The notes beneath the pieces were generated by a model. It was not told the DNA's origin. It worked only from the letters and a program-made list of their open reading frames with translations, and ran no database searches. Source: Castor canadensis (lineage: Eukaryota; Chordata; Mammalia; Rodentia; Castoridae). Taken from it: a DNA stretch of 64,000 bases. Positions 24,501-31,615 of this stretch are shown one piece after another (positions within the stretch are counted from its first letter, which is position 1; every line of letters starts with the position of its first letter). The stretch spans positions 17,977,501 to 18,041,500 of the forward strand of contig NC_133401.1 of the NCBI RefSeq assembly GCF_047511655.1, read 5' to 3'. The position numbers were made by a program, and so were the translations under genes.

Positions 24501-27500
24501 TCCCACCCACCCACCTATCCATCAGCCCACCCGCCCTCCCACCCTTCAATCCATCCACCCCACCCAACCATCCATCCATTCCACCCACTCATCCATCCGT
24601 CCATTCCACCCACTCCTCCATCCGTCCATTCCACTTATCCAACTACCCATCCATCCACCCAACCCATTCAGCCTCCACTCACCCGTCCACCCATCCATTT
24701 CTCTCCTTTCCCCCTACTCTCCCCATCTTTTTATCCCTTTTTGTCTCTGATCATCTCTGCCTCTCTCCATCCATCCATCCATCCATCCATCCACTCATCC
24801 ATCTGTCCACCTTTCCCTTCTTCCCCATCTCTTCCAATCCATCTCTCTCCATCTCTGTGTCTCCGCCTCTCCCCGTCATGCTTGTGTGCCTCAGATGATG
24901 GTTTCAATCTCTCCTGCTTCTCTCTCTCCTTTCTCCCTGCCTCTCTTCCTTGTTGCTCGCTCTCCTTATCTTCATGTCCTTTTTAAAAAATCTTTTTGTA
25001 GACACTCATCGCTCTTCCTTTTAAGTCCTCAAAGTTTTCCTTTCTCTGTCCTCTCAATGTCTGTATCTCTCCAGAGAGCCCCGTGTGTGTGTGTGTGTGT
25101 TAGTATGTGTGTGTATCCTTTACCTGCCTCCTCACTTATCCATCTACCTTTTATACACTGAGAACTACATCTAGCTGCTCACATGCTAGACAGACATTCT
25201 TAGCCACCACCAAGTGACAGATGTCCCTGCTCTGACAGATGTCCCAGCACTTGTGAATAAGAGCCTGCATCTCTTCCTGCCCTTCTCTCCTCCATCGCTT
25301 TTGGTTTTTGTTTTTGATTTTTCAAGACAAAGTCTTGCTTTGTTGCTGAGCCTGGCGTGGAACTCAAGATCCTCCTGCCTCAGCCTCCAGAGTGTTGGGA
25401 TTATAGGCATGCTCCACCACACTGGGCTTCCCCCTCAACTGTGATGCCTGTAAAAACCCATCCTCAGATCTGCTCTCTGCTTACCAAAATTGCCTCAATC
25501 CCTGCCACCCCAGCACCACAGAACTGACTGTAAAAGAGGCATAAGTTTGGTTCATCACCACGCAGTCTCCTCTGATGAACTCCCATGTAGAGAGGGCGCA
25601 GCTCTGAGCTGAGAGTGTGCTTTGAAAACAGCACTGTGTGTCCCAGTCTTTTGGTCTGCAAAGTTGGAACATCTTGCCAGGTGTGATGGTGCATGCCTAT
25701 CATCCCAGCTACTCAGGGGGAGGAGGGAGGAGAATCACAGTCCCAAGTAGACCCAAGCAAAAGCTTAAGAGCCTATCTGAAAATGAACCAAGCAAAAAAG
25801 GTCTGGGAGCATGGCTCAAGTGGTAGAGCACCTGCCTAGCAAGTTTGAGGCCCTGAGTTAAAAACTCTGTCAAATTAAAAAACAAACAAACAAACAAACT
25901 AAGACATTTCCAAGGCGGAATGAGCACATGTACCCTTAGCACTTAGCTCCTAGCCCATGGGGAACCCTGAAGAAATAAAAAGAGCACTGTCATTATTGTT
26001 GTCACTATTCTGATTATGTTGGAATTGCTGAGAACAGGAACCTTCCACCAAGGTCTGCCTGGAAGATACCCATGTAAAGACCCGGATGTTGCCTTTCTTA
26101 TTAAAGACAAAGAAGAAAAAACAGAAGATGGCCCCAGGAAGTCCTTACAAATAAGTGTCTAATAGGGAAAGAATTTTGTTTCTTGTTTTCTTTTTGGCAG
26201 CACTGGGATTTGAATTCAAAGCATCACGTTTGCTAGGCAGGCACTCTTACCACTTGAGCCACTTTGCCAACTGGGGAAAGAGTTTTTAAGACCCAGTGGC
26301 CACATCCTGTTGTCACTGTGTTTATTGGTGACTGAGAAAAGGCAGGACATGGAAATAGTGAAACAGCACAAAGTCACCCGCCATGGGCGCATTTGTGAAA
26401 CGGAGGCGTAGTTTTTAGCACCAACTGTGAGAACACTCTTCACTTTTATTAACTGAAGTCACTGCTATGTATATTCCTGGGAATTCTCCATTAAGCAGAA
26501 CAGAATCTCAACCTCTAAGACTTAATTTCCTGAGTCAGGCAAGGTGGCTCACGCCACCTACTACTCAGGAGGTGGAGGTAGGAGGATCTTGAGTTTGAGG
26601 CCAGCCAGGGCAAAGTTAGTAAGACCCTGTCTCAAACTACAAGCAAAAGGCCTGAAGGCTGGGGTGGCTCAGTGGTAGCGCGCTTGCCTAGCATGTGTGA
26701 AGTCCTGGGTTCCAGAGATTCCTGAGACACAGGATCTTGTCCCACTGGACACTCGTGTCTGTGACAGCCTGCGCATAACAGCTGGAGTTTTGTGTATATT
26801 TGAAGGATTTTCCTGTATGGTTTCACAGACATGAAATACACTCATTTTGAATCTCGTGGTTCCCAGCTTCTCTGCCTCTCCTTCTTGCATGGAACCATTC
26901 CTGATCAGTCTCATTCTCTCTGTCTCTCTGTCCCTCTGTCTCTGTAGTTTGAACTCAGGGCCTCACTCTTGCTAGGCAGGTGCTTTACCACTTGAGCCAC
27001 ACTTCCCAGCCCTTTTTTTGCTTCAGTTATTTTTTAGATAAGGGCTCCAGGTTTTACCCAGGGCTGGCTACAGGCTATGATCTTCCTACCACTGTTTCCC
27101 ATGTAGCTGGGATTACAGGGGTGCACCACCATACCTCACCCCATTTTCTTTTTCTTAAATCCAGTTACTCATTACAAGTAAGGACCCAAATCAGGCTACC
27201 CTGTCACAAGGACAGAGGAGCTGAAGTGTACACATGTGGAATCTTTCCTTTTCATCAGCACTGAGATGATCCCATTTTATAGGTGGGAAAAGTGAGGCCT
27301 AGAAAAGGCAAGAAACTTGCCCAAGGTCACGAAGCCAGGGAGTGGCAGAGATGGGATCTGACCCCAGGACTCTGTCTTCAGGATCCATGAAGCAAATTCT
27401 CACATCCATAACAACACATATTCTGAAAAGGGGGTATGTAGAATATGGAGAACCCCTGGTGTAGTCCAACCATCTTCATGATTCAGACATGACAACAGAG

Positions 27501-30056
27501 GCCCAGAGAGGGTCTAGGCTTTGTCTGAGGTCACACAGCAATGTTGAAGGACATCCAGAGGTCAACCAGTCTTTCTAGGAGGAATTGGCAACACTCACTT
27601 CATGTCACTTTTCTAATGAAAACATCCCATAATCCAGGTCTCTGGTATTTCTGGAGAGACACCTCTTGACTACTTGTCTACTCAGTGGTGGGGATCCCCC
27701 ACCCTTCCTCTGTCCCCTAGGTCTCAGACTGCTCCTTTTAATAGCATCTGAAAACCATATAATGCCTCATTTTGCACTTTTCACCATGGCAGCCAGGAAG
27801 CTCAGCGTTCCAGTCACAGCTCAACTGTGTAACTTTCTTGCCCTCTCACCCGTCTGCTGGAGCCACTGTCCCCTCTCCTTCCCTCGCTGTTAGTTCCTAC
27901 CCACTCAGTTCTGCCTCACACATCATCCCTGAAGCATTTTTCTATATCTAGCTTTTGGGTCTTTCTGGGAAGAAAGTAGTAACTGGCCAAACCTGACAGT
28001 CTTGACAGATCACACACAAGTGTGAATGAATCCTGGATACCCGAAAATAAATTATGCATGTGTGTGAGTGAATTAGGTTGGACCCATAAATAAATTATGC
28101 AAATGGAGGTGTCGAATGCCAGACAAGTGAGAGTCAAATAATTGGGGAGACAGGGGTAGGTGTAAATTATGCAGTTGTGGTCAAAATTTTGTCTCACTGT
28201 TGGAATAAATTATGCAAAGTGGACGCTGGGTTTATATTTCTGTTGGATTGGATGGGAGTATAAATGACACTGGCGAGGCATAAATTATCACGACATCAGA
28301 AACTGATGATGAATAATGAATGAATTAACCAAACCGCAGTTGCCTAACTGGCAAATGCGGGGCTAATTTATGCAGATGTGGGCGTGTCTCTATTTGTGCC
28401 TGTGGATATATTATGTAAATTGCACCGAGTTGTCCGAACCAATTAGCACTGTCAGAAAACACAAAGCTAGTTTATGCAAATGGGATATGAGTATGCAAAT
28501 ATAATGTGGATATTCAAATGAAGGATGTCTTCAGGCAAAGACAGGATTAAATTATGCAAAAGGCATGGAGTCTAGGCAAATACCTAAACTACCTGAACTA
28601 CCTGCAGGGCCACAGGGCCCTCTCAGCACAAATAATGCCCTGGGGAAGTGTTGTTTTTCTTTTCTTTTTTTTTTTTTTTTTGTGGTACTGGGGTTTGAAT
28701 TCAGGCTTGCTAGGCAGGTGCTCTAACACTTGAGCCACTCCGCCAGCCCTTTTTTAGTTGGGTATTTTTTGAGCTAGGGTCTCATGGAATTATTTGTCTG
28801 AGGCTGGCTTCGAACCGCAGTCCTCCTGGTCTCTGCCTCCTGAGTAGCTAGGATTACAGGTGTGAGGCACCGGTGCTCGGTTTTTTTTTTTTTGTTTTGT
28901 TTTTTTTGGTTAGTTCTGCAGTTAGAACTCACAGCCTTGCTAGGCAGGCGCTCTACCACTCGAGCCACGCCCCCACCCCCTTTTCGCAGTAGTTATTTTT
29001 CAGGTAGGATCTTGTTTTTGTCTGAGACCCACCTCAGACCTTCATCCTCCCATACCTCTGCCTCCCAAGTAGCTGGGATAACAGGTGTGAGCCACTGTGC
29101 CCAGCCTTTGAGAGGGAATGGGTACCCTTCTGGATGAGTACAGTGCAAAGCAGAGCTCCCCCACTGCCACCCTGCAGCTGAGCGCTTACAGAACCCGCTG
29201 AGACTCCAGCCCTGCCGAGCCCTCTTTGGCTCAATCCCCTTGTGCACCACCATCCCTCGCAGCCCTCTCAGACCCGAACGTGCACGTCTGCAAATATGCA
29301 AATCGCTCCAAGCCCGGGCCACCCGCTTGGGATTTCGCAGACAGACAAGCACTCAGAGGGCATCTGAGAGTCCTTGCTCACCTGGACCACACCCGGGGAG
29401 AAGACAGCAAGGATGAGATAAAGCCAGACGTAGGCAAAGATACTCCAGGAGGCGGTGACGAAGAAGACCCTCAGGTGTTTGATCTTGCGGCTCTCGCCAG
29501 CCGGGATGACATAGACACACACAGCGATGACCACAAACATGTTGAAAGCAGCGCTGCCCACGATGGTGCCCGGGCCCAGCTCTCCCGCCTGGAAGTTGTG
29601 GCCACAGACTTCGATGACAGACAGCAGGATCTCGGGAGCAGATGAGCCCAGAGCCATGAGCGTGAGGTTTGACACTGTCTCGTTCCAGATCCGCACGGTG
29701 CCCACGCTGGTCTCCCCGTTGGCCTTGGTGATGGTGATCTCCTTCTCCTTGGATGTGATGACCTCGATGGACGCCATGAAGCGGTCGGCGATGATGGACA
29801 CTCCCAGGAACATGTAGACCATGGCCACGAAGTAGACCACGGCCCGGGCTGCCTTGTCCCCCAGTGACGGGTCGTCAGGCTCCCACACGGGCAGCAGCAC
29901 CCCCGGCTGGCAGCGGTAGGAGCCCTGGCAGCCCCCCAGGGTGGCTTCACTGTCATTGGCCAGGGGAGGTGGCAGGGAGGGTGTTGGGGTGGCTGCCCCC
30001 GAGCATAGGGGAGCTCCCAGGAGGAGCGCAACCCCCACCAAGGCCAAAGGAGCCAT
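5967..30056 (-). CDS. SLC8A2: SLC8A2, Na+/Ca2+ exchanger 2 (NCX2), complete coding region in nine exons
   Basis: This is the plasma-membrane antiporter that exchanges about three Na+ for one Ca2+, mainly in neurons and glia (family knowledge). Nine exons join to 2763 nt, 920 residues; human NCX2 has 921, and here one Pro is missing in the linker GTFVGAEA-GELGG. Seen in order: signal peptide (1-20), N-terminal membrane segments, alpha-1 repeat with the ion-site motif GSSAPEI (Glu142), XIP-like basic segment RLLFYKYVYKRYR (about 249-261), calcium-binding domain CBD1 (about 393-520) with acidic clusters DDD at 467-469 and 517-519, CBD2 (about 521-660) with VDDEEYEKKD, then the second membrane half with alpha-2 motif GTSIPDTFASK (Asp796). 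It ends in ...AYCHIRGF. Every junction is GT-AG and in phase. The start at 30056 gives the expected signal peptide. KPTN lies directly upstream on the same strand. The identification is very secure; exon borders were read by eye. Confidence 0.97.
6430..7260. repeat. Decayed tandem repeat in SLC8A2 intron 9
   Basis: About 40 bp containing TCAGTGGGCGCCACTG occurs near 6441 and again near 6569. Later looser copies (GGTTTCTAC..., TATGGGAC) follow up to 7.2 kb. It fills much of the intron. Confidence 0.5.
7258..7326. repeat. Polypyrimidine simple repeat (CCTT/CT)n
   Basis: Almost pure C/T on the + strand within SLC8A2 intron 9. Confidence 0.9.
7328..7502 (-). repeat. SINE, dimeric
   Basis: CTACTGGGGCTGGAACCCAG ... 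CTGGGATTACAGGCAGGCAC. Confidence 0.85.
7590..7868 (-). CDS. SLC8A2: SLC8A2 exon 9: residues 703-796
   Basis: The exon is 279 nt. The acceptor is GCCCACAG|GGGACG and the donor ATCCCTG|GTAATG. It encodes the acidic run DEEEEEDGS, membrane segments FLTVFWKVLFACV and ILVIGLLTALIGDLA, and the start of the alpha-2 repeat (VVFVALGTSIP). Residue 754 is Cys where the human protein, from memory, has Ser. Confidence 0.96.
7940..8340 (+). repeat. TTCCCAGAATCCC repeat array, left arm of an inverted repeat
   Basis: At least six spaced copies of TTTCCCAGAATCCCTTGCAGC-like units (near 7950, 8015, 8148, 8200, 8255, 8295). The part 8187-8339 is the inverted complement of 9612-9765, about 80% identical by eye. 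It starts 80 bp upstream of SLC8A2 exon 9. Confidence 0.8.
8900..9238 (+). repeat. Two SINEs: B1-like monomer then dimer
   Basis: A monomer from about 8900 (GGCTCATGCCTGTAATCCCA) is followed from about 9010 by a dimer ending GAGTTCAAAACCCAGTGCC and an A-rich tail. Confidence 0.85.
9612..9765 (-). repeat. TTCCCAGAATCCC array, right arm of the inverted repeat
   Basis: Read on the minus strand it follows 8187-8339 unit by unit, including TTGCAAC-GTGGCCATCTCAC. The arms are 1.27 kb apart and two SINEs sit in the spacer. Confidence 0.8.
9785..10250 (+). repeat. L2 LINE fragment
   Basis: GCTGTGGCTCCCTACTGCCC at the start and TGAACTCCATGAGGAGAGGA near the 3' end match the L2 pattern. Confidence 0.6.
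10385..10530 (+). repeat. MIR element
   Basis: GTACTGGACAGAGCCCTGAT ... TCTCTAAGCCTGTTTCCCCA pattern. Confidence 0.5.
10880..10979 (-). CDS. SLC8A2: SLC8A2 exon 8: residues 670-703
   Basis: The exon is 100 nt. The acceptor is CTCCCCAG|AACACG and the donor GCGCAG|GTAAGT. It encodes NTVDKLIKKTNLALVIG and SWREQFLEAVTVSAG, the end of the large cytosolic loop. Confidence 0.95.
11268..11392 (-). CDS. SLC8A2: SLC8A2 exon 7: residues 628-669
   Basis: The exon is 125 nt. The acceptor is TGCTGCAG|GGGATG and the donor TTTAAG|GTGATC, which is weaker than consensus. It encodes DRKLTAEEEEARRIAEMG followed by the CBD2 C-terminal strand RLEVIIEESYDFK. Confidence 0.95.
11570..11760 (+). repeat. MIR element
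   Basis: GTGTGACCTTGCACAGTGCC, TCCGTTTTCACATCTGTGCA and CTCACAGGGTGTCTGTGAGG are typical MIR core segments. Confidence 0.65.
11930..12190 (+). repeat. Degenerate CCCAACTCT-type tandem repeat, part 1
   Basis: Many variants of CCCCAACTC(TG)AA/CC in a row in SLC8A2 intron 6; no fixed period is visible. Confidence 0.65.
12225..12480 (+). repeat. Old interspersed repeat (family not named)
   Basis: ACATTTCCCAGCCTTCCTTG, then GAAGCTGGGTGTGGCCATGT and CAGCCAATGGAATG. I recognise the type as an old mammalian interspersed repeat but cannot name the family safely. Confidence 0.5.
12484..12616 (+). repeat. SINE, B1-like monomer
   Basis: GTGTGGTGACGCACACCTGT ... GCTACACAGCAAGACCCTGT, then an A-run. Confidence 0.85.
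12660..13150 (+). repeat. Degenerate CCCAA/TCTGA tandem repeat, part 2
   Basis: This continues the array of 11930-12190 after an old repeat and a SINE: CCAACTTTGACCCCAATCTC, CCCAATTCTAACCCCAATTC and similar. Confidence 0.6.
13216..13233 (-). CDS. SLC8A2: SLC8A2 exon 6: 18-nt microexon, peptide ALLLNQ
   Basis: Eighteen bases lie between TCTCCCCAG and GTGAGTAGG. They join exons 5 and 7 in phase and give the ALLLNQ segment present in mammalian NCX2. It corresponds to a small cassette exon of the SLC8A1 A-F series. It is too short for ordinary ORF detection, but the frame and the family sequence require it. Confidence 0.92.
13387..13490 (-). CDS. SLC8A2: SLC8A2 exon 5: residues 587-622, exon-A-like CBD2 segment
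   Basis: The exon is 104 nt. The acceptor is CATCCCCAG|GAAAAC and the donor TTTCAG|GTGAGG. The peptide KTLQVKIVDDEEYEKKD is the acidic CBD2 segment. It corresponds to the mutually exclusive A/B exon position of SLC8A1; only one version is seen here. Codons are AT-ending, in contrast with exons 3 and 4. Confidence 0.95.
13899..14118 (+). repeat. SINE, dimeric
   Basis: Near-complete: GTGGCTCATGCCTGTAATCC ... GAGTTCAAGCCCCAGTACCG and an A-rich tail. Confidence 0.9.
14185..14406 (-). repeat. SINE, dimeric
   Basis: CTGGATTGAACCCAGGGCCT ... GTCTCACGATTTTGCCTAGG. Confidence 0.85.
15254..15477 (+). repeat. SINE, dimeric
   Basis: GGCATGGTGGTACACACCTG ... CTTGCCTAGCATGCAGGAGG. Confidence 0.88.
15911..16112 (+). 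repeat. SINE, dimeric
   Basis: CTCTGGTGGCCACTCCTGTA ... AAACCCCAGTACTGCAAAAT with an AAAT tail. Confidence 0.88.
16535..16612. repeat. (CT)n simple repeat
   Basis: CTCTGTCTCT runs turning into pure CT. Confidence 0.92.
16670..17410. promoter_or_regulatory. Candidate regulatory block in SLC8A2 intron 4
   Basis: An inverted pair of CTAATTAGCG (16675-16684 and, reversed, 16719-16728) is followed 400-700 bp later by a CpG-rich, SINE-free stretch (17105-17400) with several GC boxes. The whole 16.6-17.5 kb stretch has no SINE. Enhancer or internal promoter is inference. Confidence 0.35.
17560..18600. repeat. GC-rich degenerate tandem array next to SLC8A2 exon 4
   Basis: CCCCGCCCA and CTAGCATGGCCCCACCCA-like units recur with spacing of about 110-160 bp (near 18229, 18342 and 18502). 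The sense (minus) strand is therefore full of GGGCGGGG runs directly after the exon 4 donor. Confidence 0.7.
18609..19031 (-). CDS. SLC8A2: SLC8A2 exon 4: residues 446-587
   Basis: The exon is 423 nt. The acceptor is CGCCACAG|CGAGGG and the donor ACCAT|GTGAGC, phase 2 on both sides. It encodes the rest of CBD1 with the calcium-ligand cluster IIDDDIFEEDEHF, the hinge TILDDDHAG and the first strands of CBD2 (DDETM at the end). It is strongly GC-rich, and the downstream intron begins with GGGGCGGG-rich repeats. Confidence 0.96.
19655..19712 (+). repeat. ID-like SINE fragment
   Basis: GTACTGGGGGTGTGGATCAA ... ACAAGCACTACCAAAAAAAT. Confidence 0.5.
19836..20044 (-). repeat. SINEs, B1-like heads
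   Basis: Two B1-like segments in reverse: CAGGTAGGGTCTTGTGTTTT, and CTGGGATTACAGGTGTGCAC at the end. Confidence 0.75.
20223..20345 (+). repeat. ID-like SINE with long A-tail
   Basis: GTTAGAGCACCTGTCCAGCA and an A-rich tail from 20310. Confidence 0.8.
20740..21050 (+). repeat. Two SINEs: B1-like monomer and dimer
   Basis: The first ends in an A-run near 20845. The second runs from ATGGTGGCTCATTCCTGTAA to GAGTGCTTGCCTAGCTTG. Confidence 0.82.
21483..21536. repeat. (GA)n microsatellite
   Basis: Almost perfect GA over about 54 bp in SLC8A2 intron 3. Confidence 0.97.
21620..21950 (-). repeat. SINE, dimeric plus extra B1-like head
   Basis: GATACTGGGGTTTGAACTCA ... TAGCTGTGATTACAGATGTG. Confidence 0.85.
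22240..22350 (+). repeat. SINE, B1-like monomer, truncated
   Basis: TCAGGTGTGGTGGGGCATGC ... CCAGCCTGGGTTGCATAC. Confidence 0.75.
22704..23058 (+). repeat. Two adjacent SINEs
   Basis: A short monomer ends in (AAAT)n at about 22803-22833, followed by a dimer from 22840 ending in an A-run at 23046. Confidence 0.88.
23155..23605. repeat. (GAAT)n-type tetranucleotide array
   Basis: Imperfect GAATGAAT/GAGTGAAT repeats over about 450 bp. They end about 50-100 bp from the donor of SLC8A2 exon 3. The long open frames rich in HSF(I/T) on the other strand are artefacts of this repeat. Confidence 0.93.
23656..24317 (-). CDS. SLC8A2: SLC8A2 exon 3: residues 226-446
   Basis: The exon is 662 nt. The acceptor is CGGCCGCAG|GTGTGGGAG and the donor TACAG|GTGGGG. 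It encodes the last N-terminal membrane segment, the XIP-like region, the cytosolic linker and the first half of CBD1 (SRIFFEPSLYHCLENCG). Third codon positions are almost all G or C and CpG is dense, so the exon itself is an intragenic CpG island. Tetranucleotide arrays lie on both sides. Confidence 0.96.
24425..24800. repeat. (CATC)n-type tetranucleotide array
   Basis: CCATCCAC/CCATTCCAC repeats over about 375 bp, starting about 110 bp upstream (sense) of the exon 3 acceptor. Confidence 0.9.
25088..25115. repeat. Short (GT)n tract
   Basis: GTGTGTGTGTGTGTGT followed by GTATGTGTGTGTAT in SLC8A2 intron 2. Confidence 0.8.
25296..25432 (-). repeat. SINE, B1-like monomer
   Basis: CAAGACAAAGTCTTGCTTTG ... 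GTTGGGATTATAGGCATGCT. Confidence 0.85.
25672..25902 (+). repeat. SINE, dimeric
   Basis: GTGATGGTGCATGCCTATCA ... GTGGTAGAGCACCTGCCTAG and an (AAAC)n tail. Confidence 0.88.
26196..26278 (-). repeat. ID-like SINE
   Basis: GCAGCACTGGGATTTGAATT ... ACTCTTACCACTTGAGCCAC. Confidence 0.8.
26531..26720 (+). repeat. SINE, dimeric
   Basis: CAGGCAAGGTGGCTCACGCC ... GTGGTAGCGCGCTTGCCTAG. Confidence 0.82.
26946..27145 (-). repeat. SINE, dimeric
   Basis: GTTTGAACTCAGGGCCTCAC ... CTGGGATTACAGGGGTGCAC. Confidence 0.85.
27260..27575 (-). repeat. Two MIR fragments
   Basis: GCAAGAAACTTGCCCAAGGT with its flanks near 27310, and GAGGTCACACAGCAATGTTG near 27530, are MIR-type. Confidence 0.6.
28040..28565. promoter_or_regulatory. 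Cluster of octamer-like motifs in SLC8A2 intron 2
   Basis: Three exact ATGCAAAT sites (28097, 28474, 28493) and at least six near matches (ATGCATG, ATGCAGTT, ATGCAAAG, ATGCAGAT, ATGTAAAT, ATGCAAAA), mostly inside a wider ATAAATTATGCAAATG-like context. POU factors bind such octamers. Function is inferred. Confidence 0.5.
28655..29108 (-). repeat. Two dimeric SINEs in tandem
   Basis: The first runs 28655-28880 with a T-run head, the second 28880-29108 ending CTGGGATAACAGGTGTGAGC. Confidence 0.87.
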
Positions 30057-30072
30057 GGGGGGCGGTGGGGTC
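29382..30072 (-). CDS. SLC8A2: SLC8A2 exon 2: start codon, residues 1-225
   Basis: The acceptor CTTCCTCCCAG ends before 30072, 16 nt upstream of the ATG at 30056. The donor CCAG|GTGAGC follows 29382, phase 0. The exon encodes the signal peptide, the glycosylated-type extracellular N-terminus (NDSEATL) and the first five membrane segments. These include the alpha-1 repeat with GSSAPEILLS near residues 137-146. Confidence 0.95.
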
Positions 30073-30235
30073 CTGGGAGGAAGAGGAAGAGGTCAGGGGG
30101 TAGGGATCAGACCCCACCTGGTTACATAAATGCCACAGCTTGTTGGGCCCCAGGGGGCTGAGGAGGCACAGAGAGACACAGAGAATGCCAGACAGACTCA
30201 GAGAAAAAAGACACAGAAAGGTAAAGGACAGTTGG

Positions 30236-30318
30236 AAGGTGGAGACAGGAGATTGCAAGTTTAAAATCAGCCTGGAATACATAACAAGACCCTATTTCAA
30301 ACAAACAAATCAACAAAG
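30236..30318 (+). repeat. SINE, B1-like, truncated
   Basis: TTGCAAGTTTAAAATCAGCC ... AACAAGACCCTATTTCAAAC. Confidence 0.6.
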
Positions 30319-30324
30319 AAGGCA

Positions 30325-30660
30325 AACAGGGTGGAGGGACTCTTATGCAATGCTGGTGGGAAGGTAAATTAGTCCAAGCACTTTGGGAACCTCTAGCCAA
30401 CCATCCTGCACTCTATGATCCAGCAATTCCGCTCCTTGGAACTGACCGAGGAAACATAGGTTCACCTCTCCACCAAAAGGCACCTATGACAACATTCACA
30501 GCACCACTTTTGAAACACCCCAGCAGCTGGTTAGCAGTGAGATACAGAATGGCAGTGGAACATTATACAGCCCTGAGCAGGGCTGAAACTAAGACTGTGG
30601 GCAATGACTCTGAGGAATCCCCCAGACGAGACAAGAGATGAATGAAGTCAGGCACCAAGA
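30325..30660 (+). repeat. L1 LINE fragment, 3' region
   Basis: ATGCTGGTGGGAAGGTAAAT, TATGATCCAGCAATTCCGCT and GTGGAACATTATACAGCC follow the mammalian L1 3' region. Confidence 0.75.
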
Positions 30661-30849
30661 ACACTGTATACTCCAGTGTAAGGCTGGGAGCCAGCAGCCT
30701 GAAATTCCCTCGGTGATTCTAATGGTTCTCAACATGGCCCTCAGAGGCTCCTGTGTGACATTTTGGGATGTGGTAAGTGCTAAGGATCTGTCTGTCTAAG
30801 GGACAGGCTGCTGGAGGTCGCCATCACGGCCTCTTTGCAATGGTAGCAG

Positions 30850-31050
30850 GTGTCTCTTTGGCATTCCTGGCATTGTCAGACCCCCAGCCCCCGCACCTCT
30901 TTCTGCGGTTTGTGCCCCAGGGCCTTCACACCTGCTATTCCCCTTTCCTGTGACACTCCTCCCTGTTTATCCACTTACCTCCCACCCTCTCCTCCTCTAG
31001 GTGTCCATTCTGAAGTCACTTTCTCTGATCACTCTGTCCAAAAATGACAC
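30850..31050 (+). repeat. L2 LINE fragment
   Basis: CCCCAGGGCCTTCACACCTG ... CTAGGTGTCCATTCTGAAGT resembles L2. Confidence 0.5.
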
Positions 31051-31125
31051 CATCCATTTCACAAACAAGAGGACTGAGGCTCAGAGAGGTTAAATAACTC
31101 GCCCAAAGCCACCTAGCACTAACTG
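31048..31125 (-). repeat. MIR fragment
   Basis: GAGGACTGAGGCTCAGAGAG followed by CTCGCCCAAAGCCAC. Confidence 0.65.
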
Positions 31126-31456
31126 TGGCTCCCAGCCTCTTCCTCCATCAGGGACCTCAAGCCTGGAGCTCCTTTGGCCCCACCCTCATGTTGCCATGGC
31201 AACCCAGTTGTCTATTTAAAAAAAAAAAAAAGAGACGGGTGGCAAGGCAGGAAGATGAAGCTGAGGCTTCATCTGAGCCTGCTGCCCTCTCAGACAATCT
31301 CCTGGCTGGGCAGCCAGCCTCAAGGCTTTGGCAACTTCCATTTCTGTCTGGAAAGTTCCTCTGGGAGTCTAATCCACAGCCTGCCCCCAATTCACACCCA
31401 CGTGTGAGAGTCGGCTCCTGGGGGAGGGAGGCAGAAAGTTGGCAGAACTTGTGTGA

Positions 31457-31457
<1 letters not shown>

Positions 31458-31487
<30 letters not shown>

Positions 31488-31494
31488 CGTGTGT
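31458..31494. repeat. (GT)n microsatellite
   Basis: About 37 bp of GT with a GC interruption in SLC8A2 intron 1. Confidence 0.93.
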
Positions 31495-31535
31495 AGGCGG
31501 GGGCAGGGGCAGGGGTGATTCTTAAAGGGCTACTA

Positions 31536-31615
31536 CACAATTACCCCCCTTGGCAAGGCCCCTAATGATATGTCTAATTAGTAACCCCCTAATTAACGAC
31601 TTAGGCATAATTATG
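31536..31615. promoter_or_regulatory. TAATTA-rich cluster in SLC8A2 intron 1
   Basis: Three exact TAATTA sites (31575, 31590, 31608) plus CAATTA and CTAATGA within 80 bp of otherwise unique sequence. This is typical of homeodomain-bound elements; function not shown. Confidence 0.35.

Noticed and set aside
23458-24588. Long minus-strand frames (376 aa) and HSFIHS-rich frames around SLC8A2 exon 3
   Set aside because: They are other frames of the GC-rich exon or translations of the GAAT tetranucleotide array; only the frame matching NCX2 is kept.
23607-24986. 459-residue open frame on the + strand opposite exon 3
   Set aside because: Antisense to a GC-rich exon, which lacks stop codons by composition, and then runs into the CATC repeat. 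It has no domain-like sequence.
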